Shown here one piece after another: positions 8,733-17,435 of a stretch of 64,000 nt of DNA. This DNA comes from Candidatus Rifleibacteriota bacterium (GTDB lineage Bacteria > Muiribacteriota > Ozemobacteria > Ozemobacterales > Ozemobacteraceae): positions 20,979-84,978 of the forward strand of contig JANJUX010000035.1 of the NCBI GenBank assembly GCA_024710355.1. Direction: 5' to 3'. Each line of letters opens with the position of its first letter. The first letter of the stretch is position 1. A model generated the notes under the pieces. The model was not told the origin of the DNA. It saw nothing but the letters and a program-made list of their open reading frames with translations, and searched no databases. Position numbers and translations under genes: made by a program.

Positions 8733-9457
8733 CTGCCCCGGCGAAGAATCTCTGAAATGATTATGGCACGGTGGGCGAGGGGAATGTGCTTGAAAAGAAT
8801 GACCCCGGGTGCGAGCGAAAACTGACTGTCTTTGGTAACCAGTATTTCTGCGCCGGCCGCATCTTTTACTTTCAGCTTGCCGTTATCACTGTAAAATCTG
8901 ACATTGCCGATTTCGTTGCCTGACTGATCGCGAATCTCGCCCTTATCAGCCGATTTGATCTTGATTTCGCATGAATTGTTGCCATCTTCATTGTCGCTGA
9001 TCTTGATCTTGTCGTCGTTGAACCTGACTTTCCAGATCAGCGCTTCTTTTTCATCGACAAGTTTGACGCTGTCGGGTTTGATTTTTACCTCGGCTACCAG
9101 CTGCTTTTCACCTGCTTCACCGGCAACTTCCTTGTATTTTACCCGGTCGGCGACTTCGGTTCTGCCTTTAAAAACTGAATTGGTGCCTTCAAAGCTCAGC
9201 TCTATCTTGTCGTGGTCTTTGTAGCGTTTGATGCTCAACGCTTCTGAGCCGTCGCCGGTTTTGAACTTGAAACGGGCCAGGTAGCTTTCGCCAGCCTCGT
9301 CGGCCGGTCGGGCAGCTTCCGGCTGGCTGGTCACAGGAGGTTGTACCGCAGGTGCCTGCGTGGCCGGTGCTTTTTGTTCGCCGCAGCCGGAAATGAACAA
9401 GGACACACAAACGCTGAGCATAAGAATTATGAGACTGGCAGTTTTTCTGGTTGTCAT
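8729..9457 (-). CDS. lipoprotein of unknown function
   Basis: The 242-residue product begins with a lipoprotein signal peptide (basic MTTRK, hydrophobic core, lipobox ISGC with the lipidated Cys at residue 25). A Pro/Ala/Gln-rich tether follows. The mature domain is charged and beta-rich with alternating Lys/Asp/Glu strands (for example IKRYKDHDKIELSFEG and CEIKIKSADKGEIRD), which suggests a small beta-sandwich or beta-helix. I recognise no family. AGAGGAATTT precedes the ATG. It lies between two glycosyltransferase genes and overlaps the downstream one by 4 bases, so it is probably co-translated. An envelope role is inferred from context. Confidence 0.75.
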   Translation of the reverse strand: MTTRKTASLIILMLSVCVSLFISGCGEQKAPATQAPAVQPPVTSQPEAARPADEAGESYLARFKFKTGDGSEALSIKRYKDHDKIELSFEGTNSVFKGRTEVADRVKYKEVAGEAGEKQLVAEVKIKPDSVKLVDEKEALIWKVRFNDDKIKISDNEDGNNSCEIKIKSADKGEIRDQSGNEIGNVRFYSDNGKLKVKDAAGAEILVTKDSQFSLAPGVILFKHIPLAHRAIIISEILRRGR

Positions 9458-9468
9458 AAATTCCTCTT

Positions 9469-10590
9469 TTATATTGAATTTATCAGCTGAATATAAGCTG
9501 AAGTTTCTCTGGCAACGGCAAAGTCGCCGCTTATTTTTTTCTGCAGTGCTTTTCCGGCTGTCTGGCGGTTATCGGCAGACATGGTGCAGGCGTTCAGCAG
9601 TGCCTGGCGGCAGCCTTCGGCGTCACCCGGGTGAAAGGTCAGTGCCCGCATTTCTGCAGGCAGCACTTCACTGATGCCGCCGGTTCTGGCAGCAATCACC
9701 GGCAGACCTAGGGCCCCGGCCTCGAGCAGAACATTCGGCATGCCGTCGTAATGGGAGGGCAGGGCAATGAAATCACAGGCAAGATAGTGACTGATCAGAT
9801 CGAACCTGTCGGTGAAGGGCACGATACAGACTTTGAGAATCTGTTGCTTTTCGCTCAGCCAGCTTTGCAGGGCCGGTTCGATATCACCGACGACGAGAAA
9901 CTGCATGGCATTTTCGAGCCCGGCGGCCAGAACGTTTTCAAGAAAAAACAGCCCGCCTTTCTTGTTTTTGAACTGGCCGATCAGGCCGACAACCGGCTTT
10001 GTGGCACTGCCGTTTTCGGCCCGCCATTTTCTGGCGTTGTCGACGTCGAAAGCCTGCGGTTGCCACATGTCGAGGTCGATGCCATTCGCAATCAGCCTGA
10101 TATCAGCCCGTGGCCGCAAACTGGCGACCCTTTGCTGCATTTCACCGCTGAGGACGCAGATGGCATCAGAGGCTGCAATCGCGTCATAAAGGGCGAGCCG
10201 GCGCTGTGGCACAAAAACCCCGAGATCAAAATCATTGCCGCGAAATAGAGTTATGGCACGGCAGCCGAGCCAGGCTTTGAAGACAGGCAGTGCAATAACC
10301 GGCAGATTGCCGCCAAAGGCGACGATGTGTGTGTAATCCTGTCGATTGGCCGGGCTTGTAAGCAGGTTGTAGAGGCAGTTCAGGTCGTGGGCATGGCTTT
10401 CGCTCATCGCGGCGACTATCTCGCGGCCGTTCTGTCTCTCGATGACTCTTGTTGCTGCCGCCGCGCACGAGAAAAATACGAGATCGACCGTCAGACCCGC
10501 TTTTCTCAGGTTGTGTACAATGCGGTCGCAGGCCTGCGCCATGCCGCCCCGACGGGGCGGGTAGTTCTCAGTGAGCCAGAGAATGCGCAT
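9469..10590 (-). CDS. GT4-family glycosyltransferase
   Basis: This 373-residue protein has the GT-B layout of family 4. The N-terminal half starts MRILWLTENYPPRRGGMAQ, with the Gly-rich loop after the first strand. The C-terminal half has a VGLIGQFKNKKGG strand-loop and the E-x7-E donor-site motif around GMPNVLLEAGALGLPVIA and ISEVLP. Such enzymes transfer a sugar from a nucleotide donor with retention, at the cytosolic face. Its start overlaps the stop of the upstream Cys-rich gene by one base (TGATG), which implies translational coupling. Only 11 bases separate it from the downstream lipoprotein gene. Sugar specificity cannot be read from sequence. Confidence 0.88.
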   Translation of the reverse strand: MRILWLTENYPPRRGGMAQACDRIVHNLRKAGLTVDLVFFSCAAAATRVIERQNGREIVAAMSESHAHDLNCLYNLLTSPANRQDYTHIVAFGGNLPVIALPVFKAWLGCRAITLFRGNDFDLGVFVPQRRLALYDAIAASDAICVLSGEMQQRVASLRPRADIRLIANGIDLDMWQPQAFDVDNARKWRAENGSATKPVVGLIGQFKNKKGGLFFLENVLAAGLENAMQFLVVGDIEPALQSWLSEKQQILKVCIVPFTDRFDLISHYLACDFIALPSHYDGMPNVLLEAGALGLPVIAARTGGISEVLPAEMRALTFHPGDAEGCRQALLNACTMSADNRQTAGKALQKKISGDFAVARETSAYIQLINSI

Positions 10591-10982
10591 CAGCTGTCGA
10601 ATCCGTCTGCTTCGGCATTCGGATCATCGTCGAAGTCATCGGCCGATTCGCTGTCGAAAACTCTGACTTCATGCCCGTCAAAACTGGTATCTGCATTTGC
10701 CTGACCGATATACCAGGGTCGATAATGCGAGCCCGAGTAAAAACTGCGGCGATAGCCGTAAGACCAGCCCGGTTCGAAAAGATCGTCTTCGTAATCACTC
10801 CCCCGGCTTGGTTTCTGCAGTTCTTTACCCAGGCAGTCGAGGCACGCCGGCTCGTTTTTGCCCGGTCTGATACGCAGATGCTCGTCGCAGAAGGGTTTGC
10901 CGCAGAGCGTGCACTGGCGGCGCGCCGGGTGATCACAGGGACGCAGAAAGAAGAAACCTCTTTTCATGCTGCAGTTTTCCAT
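10590..10982 (-). CDS. Cys/His-rich putative zinc-binding protein
   Basis: The N-terminal ~60 residues hold a compact metal-binding pattern. C16 and H18 are followed by a CxxC pair (CTLCGKPFC), then H, then another CxxC (ACLDCL). This resembles B-box or treble-clef zinc fingers. The C-terminal half is rich in Gly, Tyr, Ser and Asp (YGYRRSFYSGSHYRPWY, then an acidic tail) and is probably disordered. There is no signal peptide, so the 130-residue protein is probably cytosolic. The ribosome site AAGGAG lies inside the end of the upstream gene. The family is not recognised. It could be a scaffold or regulator for the glycosyltransferase operon, but nothing in the sequence proves that. Confidence 0.7.
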   Translation of the reverse strand: MENCSMKRGFFFLRPCDHPARRQCTLCGKPFCDEHLRIRPGKNEPACLDCLGKELQKPSRGSDYEDDLFEPGWSYGYRRSFYSGSHYRPWYIGQANADTSFDGHEVRVFDSESADDFDDDPNAEADGFDS

Positions 10983-10983
10983 G

Positions 10984-11880
10984 TCAGGCTCCTTTCGCTT
11001 TCGCCGGCGCGGCGTTCATAAGAATTTTGCCAACCAGATTCAGGCATACAGCTGGTTCCAGCACTGAGTCCTCACTGGTTGAAATTTGACAAACCGTCAT
11101 ACCAACCGCTTTGCGCTGGTTTTTATCTTTGACCTTGAGCCGGTCGCAAAGATTGTTCAACGGCCCAGTCTTATCGAGATTATAGATTTTGGTTTTCATG
11201 GACAGCGAGGCGGTTATCTTGCTTTTTATCTTGATTTTTGTCTTGAATTTGGTTTTGCCCGAGCTGCTCGAATAGGTTTTTTTGCGCTGCCGCACACTGT
11301 CGTCGATTGTGATCTTGAGGGTAGAGCCGTCCACTAGCGGGGCAACACAACTGAACCAGTAGTCTTTGAAAATATAGGTGCTGAGCTTCGGGTATCTGAA
11401 CCAGCCGGGGTTGTCGTGCTTCTGGCTGATCATCTTGCTTTTACAGGTCTTGCCGCGCAGATCGACCTTGAAAATCATGTTTTTACCCGGCGCCATGTCC
11501 TGTTGCAGGGCGTTGAGCAGTGGCACGACGAACAGGCGCAGATTGTTGTGCATATCCATGCTGCCGAGCAGCCAGCGGGCAATGAATGAGCCAACACCCA
11601 GGGTCAGCACCAGAAACATGGCAATACCCGCCGAAGATTCCGGAATCACCTCGTTACCAATCATTATGGCGACGACAAAAGACAGAATCAGACCGCCACA
11701 ACCGATTTTCATCAGCTGGTCACGGCCTTTGTCGAGGTCAGAATCAAATGCTGCCAGCGGCCTCAGAAAGCTGATGATTGTCGACGGCGGCTGATTGCAG
11801 GCCCAGATGCCTTTCGAAATGAACTGCCGCTGAGCCGAAGTCAGGGCAAAATATTTGCGCAGAGCTGAAAACAATTTCAT
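10984..11880 (-). CDS. membrane protein of unknown function
   Basis: The 298-residue protein has a cytosolic N-terminus of about 60 residues, two adjacent transmembrane helices (about 61-77 and 84-105), and then a ~190-residue soluble domain. That domain holds a lysine-rich repetitive beta stretch (KTKFKTKIKIKSKIT) near residue 220. No family is recognised. It is the first gene of a minus-strand operon followed by the Cys-rich protein (1-base gap), a GT4 enzyme, a lipoprotein and a MurG-like enzyme. AGGAG lies 6 bases before the ATG. The context suggests envelope glycan assembly, which is inference only. Confidence 0.75.
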   Translation of the reverse strand: MKLFSALRKYFALTSAQRQFISKGIWACNQPPSTIISFLRPLAAFDSDLDKGRDQLMKIGCGGLILSFVVAIMIGNEVIPESSAGIAMFLVLTLGVGSFIARWLLGSMDMHNNLRLFVVPLLNALQQDMAPGKNMIFKVDLRGKTCKSKMISQKHDNPGWFRYPKLSTYIFKDYWFSCVAPLVDGSTLKITIDDSVRQRKKTYSSSSGKTKFKTKIKIKSKITASLSMKTKIYNLDKTGPLNNLCDRLKVKDKNQRKAVGMTVCQISTSEDSVLEPAVCLNLVGKILMNAAPAKAKGA

Positions 11881-11895
11881 CGCGGGCTCCTCTCT

Positions 11896-11936
11896 ACTGA
11901 CCCAGTCAGTATAACATACCCAATTTTCAGTTCACA
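11896..11936 (-). promoter_or_regulatory. candidate promoter with a small inverted repeat for the five-gene operon
   Basis: On the minus strand TATACT (11908-11913) lies 17 bases from a weak TGTGAA. Between the -10 box and the ATG at 11880, an inverted repeat ACTGAC-N3-GTCAGT (11896-11910) overlaps the expected start of transcription and could be an operator. The -35 box is poor. Confidence 0.3.
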
Positions 11937-13122
11937 GTTTTTCGGAAACAATGCCGGTGCCGGTCAGCTGCTTATAGAGAGCGCGCAGTTCTGCCGCCGC
12001 TTTCTGCCACGAAAAGTCACGTGTCGCTTTCACGTGGGCGGCATCTTTGATTCTGTCGGCCTCCGGTCGGTTTGCCAGCAGTATGCGGACCGCCCTGGCC
12101 AGTTCAGAAGGGCGGTCGGGGCGAACCAGCCAGCCGGTCTGATTGTGATCGACCAGTTCTCTTACTACCGGCATGTCTGAGGCAATGACCGGCACTTTCA
12201 TGGCCATGGCTTCGAGAATTTTGAGGGGGCAGCAGCCCTGCTGCAGATTGCGAGTGCATTCGGTGAGTGGCGCCACCGAAATGCGGGCATGCACCAGCCA
12301 TGGCAGCAGTTCGTTCTGGTTCAGACGATACTGCCAGACGAGCCGGTCGTTTATCTGCATGCGCTCAGCCAGCTTGTTAAGAAATTTGAGGCGCTGCCTG
12401 CTGCCCGAGACGCAAAGAACCAGCTTTAAATCAGGCATGTCGGCGAGAAAAGTCATGGCCTTGAAGAGAATCTCGATGCCCTGCCATGATTGTACGGCGC
12501 CCACATAGACCAGGTAGTCTGCGGGAGCCTCTTCGGGACGCGACAGACCGGCCGGGTCGATGCTGACCGCACCGTTTCTGATGACACTGATTTTTCCGGC
12601 AGCAACGCCACGTTCAATCAGAAAATTGCGAATGACATCAGAAGGGCAGATTATCGCGTCTGAGCGCTGCAGGCACTCGTTTTCGATGTTTCTGATTTTA
12701 TCGAGCACCACCGACGTAATGTTTCTAAACCTGACCGGCAGCTCGATCGATGGCAGAGCATTGACTTCAAATACCGTGCGGCATTGTGAGGCAACGCTTC
12801 GCAGAATCGGCAGCCCGCCCCAGGGGTCGCGAAAATGCGCGAGTCTGAGGTCGTTTTTCAGAAGCTCGGCATGAAACTGCACAAACTGCGAAAACTCACC
12901 GGCTTTTCTGAGAAAATTGCTTTCATCAGAGATCATGCGCCTGATTTCGCAGTTACCCTCGAACTGCCAGGCCGGCAGTTCTGGCGAACCGAGCGCCAGC
13001 AGCAGCCCGCTGCCAAAATGCTCGAACAGGGCGGCAGAGAATTCGCGAATGTGAATTGCCGCCCCTTTTGGTGCGGGGTAGGTATCAAAAGCGGCATAGA
13101 GGCACTCAGGCGGCCGATGCAT
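11932..13122 (-). CDS. GT4-family glycosyltransferase
   Basis: The product has 396 residues and a GT-B fold of family 4. The N-terminal half contains DTYPAPKGAAIHIREF, a glycine/alanine loop typical for acceptor-side binding. The C-terminal half contains ISVIRNGAVSID and YLVYVGAVQSWQGIEIL, with the E-x7-E donor motif around PLKILEAMAMKVPVIASD and VVRELV. The ATG follows GGAGAGTAACTG. It is upstream of and codirectional with the five-gene glycosyltransferase operon, separated by about 50 bases. It may contribute to the same glycan. Substrate unknown. Confidence 0.88.
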   Translation of the reverse strand: MHRPPECLYAAFDTYPAPKGAAIHIREFSAALFEHFGSGLLLALGSPELPAWQFEGNCEIRRMISDESNFLRKAGEFSQFVQFHAELLKNDLRLAHFRDPWGGLPILRSVASQCRTVFEVNALPSIELPVRFRNITSVVLDKIRNIENECLQRSDAIICPSDVIRNFLIERGVAAGKISVIRNGAVSIDPAGLSRPEEAPADYLVYVGAVQSWQGIEILFKAMTFLADMPDLKLVLCVSGSRQRLKFLNKLAERMQINDRLVWQYRLNQNELLPWLVHARISVAPLTECTRNLQQGCCPLKILEAMAMKVPVIASDMPVVRELVDHNQTGWLVRPDRPSELARAVRILLANRPEADRIKDAAHVKATRDFSWQKAAAELRALYKQLTGTGIVSEKL

Positions 13123-13510
13123 CAGTTACTCTCCAGTTTTTATCTCTGCCAATTTTACCATCATGCTGCTGCCCAGGCCATTATTATCGATGAGTGTGAA
13201 ATTATTGATAGTTGCGTGAATAAAGCCGGTTTTGGGTTAGGACAAGGCGCGGGGAGAAGTCGGGATTGCTTTTTCGTAAGCTTGTGAGCGAAGCGAATCG
13301 CTGAAGAAAAAGCAACCCGACTGATAGACCGGGCCGCCGAACCGGTTAACCAGATTTTAATTTTACAGGAATCAATAAAACAGGTTTATCCGGCTCGGCT
13401 GCCAGTTCTGTCGTCAGGTCGCGGCGGGCGCATAAATATAGATTTTTCTCGCCTGCGGGGGCGGTTTAGAGTATGCTGTCTGTCTGAAAATTTACGCTTT
13501 TCTGGAGATA
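13123..13510. other. divergent intergenic region
   Basis: This 388-base spacer separates a minus-strand glycosyltransferase from the plus-strand ABC-F gene. Its one clear structure is the long hairpin at 13258-13322. I see no convincing small ORF. The promoter elements for the ABC-F gene are weak (a possible TATGCT near 13472). Confidence 0.6.
13258..13322. repeat. long imperfect hairpin, possible REP/MITE-like element
   Basis: The left arm (13258-13275, AGTCGGG-A-TTGCTTTTTC) pairs with the right arm (13306-13322, GAAAAAGCAA-CCCGACT) over 17 base pairs with a single bulged A. The loop itself contains a smaller hairpin, AGCGA/TCGCT (13287-13302). It is far from either gene's stop and lacks a T-run, so it does not look like a terminator. 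Confidence 0.6.
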
Positions 13511-15421
13511 ATGAGCGAAATGGCACTTGTTTCACTGCAGAATGTCAGCCTTTCTTTCGGCGGTACGGTAATTCTCGAAAATCTCAATCTGCAGATCGAG
13601 AAAAATCAGCGCATCTGCCTGCTCGGCCGCAACGGGGCCGGCAAAACGACTCTGATGCGCACCCTGGCCGGCGAAGTCAAACCTGACTCGGGCATTGTTC
13701 AGACCGGCACCGATGTGCGGGTTTCATATTTCGCTCAGAATATCCCACTGGATCTTCAGGGCAGCGCGTTTGCCATTATCGCCAATGCTCTCGGGGAAAG
13801 CGGCCGCCTGATCGTCAGTTATCACGAGGCCGAGAATGCGCTCAAGGCCGGCAGTCCCGATGCTGCTGAAGAACTCGAAGTTTTGCGGCAGCAAATGGAC
13901 AAACTCGAAGCCTGGAAACTGCTCGACGATATCGGCCGCATTATTTCGCGCATGGATATCGATGGCGACTGGCGCTATGAAAGTCTTTCCGGCGGTCAGA
14001 AACGCCGGGTGCTGCTGGCGGCGGCTCTGGTTTCGCAGCCTGACGTGCTGCTGCTCGACGAACCGACCAACCATCTCGATATCGATACAATCGCCTGGCT
14101 CGAAGATTTTCTTCTGCGCACCGGCATTACGATTCTCTTTGTCACTCATGACCGCATGCTGCTGCGCCGGCTGGCGAACCGTATCATCGAGGTCGACCGC
14201 GGTCGCATCTACGACTGGGAATGCAGTTACGACACCTTTCTGGCACGCAAAGAAGAGGTTCTGGCCGCCGAGATGAAAGACTGGGAACGCTTCGACAAAA
14301 AACTCGCCCAGGAAGAAGTCTGGATCAGAAAAGGTGTTAAAGCGCGCGGTAGCCGCAACGAAGGCCGCGTCAAGGCGCTTAAAAAAATGCGCGAAGAAAG
14401 AAAACAGCGCCGGCAGCATGTCGGCAAGGTTAATATGCAGATCAGCCAGGCGGCAAACTCAGGTCGCGACGTGATCGAAGCAAAAAATATCAGCTTTGCC
14501 TATGATGACAAACAGATCATCAGAGACTTTTCGCTGAAAATCTGCCGTGGCGACAAGATCGGTGTCGTTGGTGCCAACGGCTGCGGCAAAACGACGCTGG
14601 TTAAGCTGCTGCTGGGGCAGCTGCAGCCTGCCACCGGCGAAGTCAGCTATGGCACCAGTCTCGAGACGGTTTATTTCGACCAGATGCGGGCCCAGCTCGA
14701 CGAGCAGAAAACCGTCTGGGAAAACGTGCAGCCCAGCGGCGATACGGTCGAAGTCAACGGGCGCAGCATTCATATCATTACCTATCTGCAGAATTTTCTA
14801 TTCAACTCAGAGCGGGCAAAGACCAAAGTCAGCATTCTTTCTGGCGGCGAGCGCAATCGCGTGCTGCTGGCCAGGCTGTTTACCATGCCGGCCAATCTGC
14901 TGGTTCTCGATGAACCTACCAACGACCTCGACATCGAAACCCTAGAACTGCTCGAAGAACTGCTGGTCGAGTTCAGCGGCACGGTTCTGCTGATCTGCCA
15001 CGATCGAACATTTTTGAACAATGTGGTTTCGAGCACCGTCGCTTTTGCCGGTAATGGCGAAGTAAGAGAGATCATCGGCGGTTATGACGAATGGATGGCC
15101 GAACGCCGGGCGATTGAAGACGCGCAGCAGAAAGCCCTGGAGACAGAAAAAGCACGGCAGGCGCAGCAGGCGAAGGCCGCCGCTTCCGAAAGCCGGCCGC
15201 AGAAGCTCAGTTTTAAAGAAAAGCAGGAACTGCAGTCTTTGCCAGGCATTATTCAAGCAGCCGAAACCGAGATTTCAGAGATTCAGAAGCGTCTGGCTGA
15301 CCCGACCTTTTATAAATCGGGTGAGAATTCGGGGCAGCTGCACAGTCGCCTGCTCGAACTCGAAGAAAACCTTATGGTCTGGCTTGAACGCTGGGAAGAA
15401 CTCGAAAAGAAGCAGAGCTGA
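13511..15421 (+). CDS. ABC-F ATPase, Uup-like
   Basis: The 636-residue protein has two ABC ATPase domains and no membrane segment. Domain 1 has Walker A GRNGAGKTT (39-47), signature LSGGQKRR and Walker B with LLLDEPTNHLD. Domain 2 has ANGCGKTT, LSGGERNR and LVLDEPTNDLD. The charged linker between them matches the P-site tRNA-interaction motif of ABC-F proteins. A C-terminal coiled coil (about 560-636) is typical of Uup. ABC-F proteins act on ribosomes; Uup is also linked to DNA branched intermediates. TCTGGAGATA precedes the ATG. It heads a codirectional group with a 5'-nucleotidase and an RluA-type enzyme. Confidence 0.9.
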   Translation: MSEMALVSLQNVSLSFGGTVILENLNLQIEKNQRICLLGRNGAGKTTLMRTLAGEVKPDSGIVQTGTDVRVSYFAQNIPLDLQGSAFAIIANALGESGRLIVSYHEAENALKAGSPDAAEELEVLRQQMDKLEAWKLLDDIGRIISRMDIDGDWRYESLSGGQKRRVLLAAALVSQPDVLLLDEPTNHLDIDTIAWLEDFLLRTGITILFVTHDRMLLRRLANRIIEVDRGRIYDWECSYDTFLARKEEVLAAEMKDWERFDKKLAQEEVWIRKGVKARGSRNEGRVKALKKMREERKQRRQHVGKVNMQISQAANSGRDVIEAKNISFAYDDKQIIRDFSLKICRGDKIGVVGANGCGKTTLVKLLLGQLQPATGEVSYGTSLETVYFDQMRAQLDEQKTVWENVQPSGDTVEVNGRSIHIITYLQNFLFNSERAKTKVSILSGGERNRVLLARLFTMPANLLVLDEPTNDLDIETLELLEELLVEFSGTVLLICHDRTFLNNVVSSTVAFAGNGEVREIIGGYDEWMAERRAIEDAQQKALETEKARQAQQAKAAASESRPQKLSFKEKQELQSLPGIIQAAETEISEIQKRLADPTFYKSGENSGQLHSRLLELEENLMVWLERWEELEKKQS

Positions 15422-15510
15422 TTCAACTATCGTAAATAATTCGTGCGATTCTGCCGATGCGGCGCCTGACGCCCTTAGAACTATCTCATCCGACCGGCGG
15501 TGGAAATTAT

Positions 15511-16449
15511 ATGCCTTTTGAAATCAAGGATAAGCTTGTAATAGCGGTTGCCTCGAGCGCTCTGTTCGATCTCAGCGAATCTGACAAGGTTTTTAAAGAA
15601 CGCGGTTACGACAATTACCGCAAATACCAGCGTCAGAAGCAGAATGTGCCGTTGAAGCCCGGGGTTGCTTTTCCTTTCGTCAGGCGCCTCTTGTCGATCA
15701 ACAAGCGTTTCCCCGGCCGGCAGCCGATCGAGGTGGTGCTGCTGTCGAAAAATGACCCGGACACCGGTCTGCGCGTCTTCAATTCAATGCACCATTACAA
15801 TCTTGAAATTATCAGAGCCGGCTTTCTGAACGGCAAGTCGCCGATCAAGTATATTCCGGCTTTCAATGCTTCGCTGTTTCTGTCGGCCAGCGCCGAAGAT
15901 GTGAAAGAGGCTATCAAGGCGGGCTACCCGGCCGGAACGGTTCTCGGCAGCGCTTTCGAAGATGATATGGCCGATGACGAACTGCGCATCGCCTTTGACT
16001 TTGACGGTGTCCTCGTCGATGATGAGGCCGAAAAAGTGTTTCAGGAAAGCCACGATATCGACCAGTTCCATGAATCGGAGTCGCGCCAGGCCGACAAACC
16101 GCTTGACCCGGGCCCGCTGTTCAAACTATTCAAGCAGTTGTCGGTGTTTCAGAAGTTCGATCGCCTGCAGGAACGTCGCATAAAAGGCTACAAAAGGTTT
16201 TTGCGCATCGCTATCGTCACTGCCCGCAGTGCCCCCGCCCATGAACGCGCCATCAACACGCTGCGCAAATGGAAAATGCACATCGACGAGGCCTTCTTTC
16301 TCGGTGGTATCGAGAAGCGCAGAATTCTCGAGGTAATGCACCCGCACATCTTTTTTGACGACCAGATGGTGCATCTCAAGTCGGCATCGGGCAAGAGTAT
16401 TCCGTCGGTTCATATTCCGTTCGGCGTTACCAACCTCGATAAGGTCTGA
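15511..16449 (+). CDS. cytosolic 5'-nucleotidase, NT5C1/cN-I-like family
   Basis: The protein matches the 5'-nucleotidase family related to eukaryotic cN-I, which dephosphorylates nucleoside monophosphates in the cytosol. Family marks in order are KLVIAVASSALFDLSES, PLKPGVAFPFVRRLL, EVVLLSKNDPDTGLRVFNS, NASLFLSA, the HAD-like catalytic segment IAFDFDGVLVDDEAE, IAIVTARSAPAHERAI and FFLGGIEK with IFFDDQ. The frame is open back to an ATG at 15457, but family homology begins right after the ATG at 15511, which I chose (312 aa). It lies 2 bases before the pseudouridine synthase gene, so the two are probably co-transcribed. Confidence 0.85.
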   Translation: MPFEIKDKLVIAVASSALFDLSESDKVFKERGYDNYRKYQRQKQNVPLKPGVAFPFVRRLLSINKRFPGRQPIEVVLLSKNDPDTGLRVFNSMHHYNLEIIRAGFLNGKSPIKYIPAFNASLFLSASAEDVKEAIKAGYPAGTVLGSAFEDDMADDELRIAFDFDGVLVDDEAEKVFQESHDIDQFHESESRQADKPLDPGPLFKLFKQLSVFQKFDRLQERRIKGYKRFLRIAIVTARSAPAHERAINTLRKWKMHIDEAFFLGGIEKRRILEVMHPHIFFDDQMVHLKSASGKSIPSVHIPFGVTNLDKV

Positions 16450-16451
16450 AG

Positions 16452-17435
16452 ATGAGGTTCTGCCTCGAACTCAAAACTTCAATAACCGAGCAGTCGGCCG
16501 GAAAGACTCTTGTTGAATCGGTTGCAACGCGCTTTACCTATTGCGACCGTGATGCCTGGTTTGACCGCATCACCAGCGGCCAGCTTAAGGTTAACGGTCT
16601 GGCGGCAGCGCCGGATCAGATTCTCAAACCAGGCGATGAACTGCAGTTCTGCATACCCGATTTTTACGAGCGCGACCTCGACACCTGTTATCACAAGATC
16701 TGGGAAAACGAAAACCTGATTCTGGTAAGCAAACCGGCCGATCTGCCGGTTCACGGCAATCATCGTTTCATTTTTCAGACAATGACCGCAATTCTGCGCC
16801 GCGATGAGGGGCTGCCCGAGCTTAATCCGCTGCATCGGCTCGATCGCGAAACCAGCGGTCTGATGCTGTTCATGAAAAAGAATTTTACAAATCGCCGCTT
16901 GCGACGCGACCCTGGGCAAATTCTCAAAGAAAAGTTTTATCTGGCGGTTGTTAGCGGCAGTTTTTCGCAGCCACACGTCATGATCGATCAGCCCCTCAAA
17001 GAGGCTGGTGAACCGCCGGTGCGTTATAAAATGCTGCCGGCATCCGAGGGTGAGGGCAAAACGGCGCGCAGCGAAGTTTTTCGACTGGGTGTCAGCGATG
17101 ATGAGAGTCTTCTGCTGGTGCGGCTGGAAACCGGGCGTAAGCACCAGATCAGGGCGCATCTCGCCAATCTTGGCTTTCCGTTAGTTGGCGACAAGCTCTA
17201 CGCCAATAACGGCTTGTATTTTATCAAACGCTGTAACGATCAGCTTGGCCCCGAAGACATCGAAGAGATGGGAGCACCGCATCATCTGCTGCATGCCTAT
17301 GCCTTATGGCTGCAGCTGCCGGTTGAGGGACGACAACTGTTCGTTTCTGAGTTTTTTCCTGACGAACTGGCGCTGCGGTTGCCGCGTTTCGGCGGCTGGC
17401 AGGCGGCTGCGCAGGCGATTATTTCGTCATATTGA
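16452..17435 (+). CDS. RluA-family RNA pseudouridine synthase
   Basis: The N-terminus carries an S4-like RNA-binding domain (DRITSGQLKVNG, residues ~38-65). The catalytic domain has the family signature LHRLDRETSGLML with the nucleophilic aspartate at D131, followed by LETGRKHQIRAHLANLGFPLVGDKLY. These enzymes isomerise uridine to pseudouridine in rRNA or tRNA. Length (327) is normal. The target site cannot be assigned. It starts 2 bases after the 5'-nucleotidase stop. Its last 17 bases overlap the end of the convergent acetyltransferase gene. Confidence 0.92.
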   Translation: MRFCLELKTSITEQSAGKTLVESVATRFTYCDRDAWFDRITSGQLKVNGLAAAPDQILKPGDELQFCIPDFYERDLDTCYHKIWENENLILVSKPADLPVHGNHRFIFQTMTAILRRDEGLPELNPLHRLDRETSGLMLFMKKNFTNRRLRRDPGQILKEKFYLAVVSGSFSQPHVMIDQPLKEAGEPPVRYKMLPASEGEGKTARSEVFRLGVSDDESLLLVRLETGRKHQIRAHLANLGFPLVGDKLYANNGLYFIKRCNDQLGPEDIEEMGAPHHLLHAYALWLQLPVEGRQLFVSEFFPDELALRLPRFGGWQAAAQAIISSY

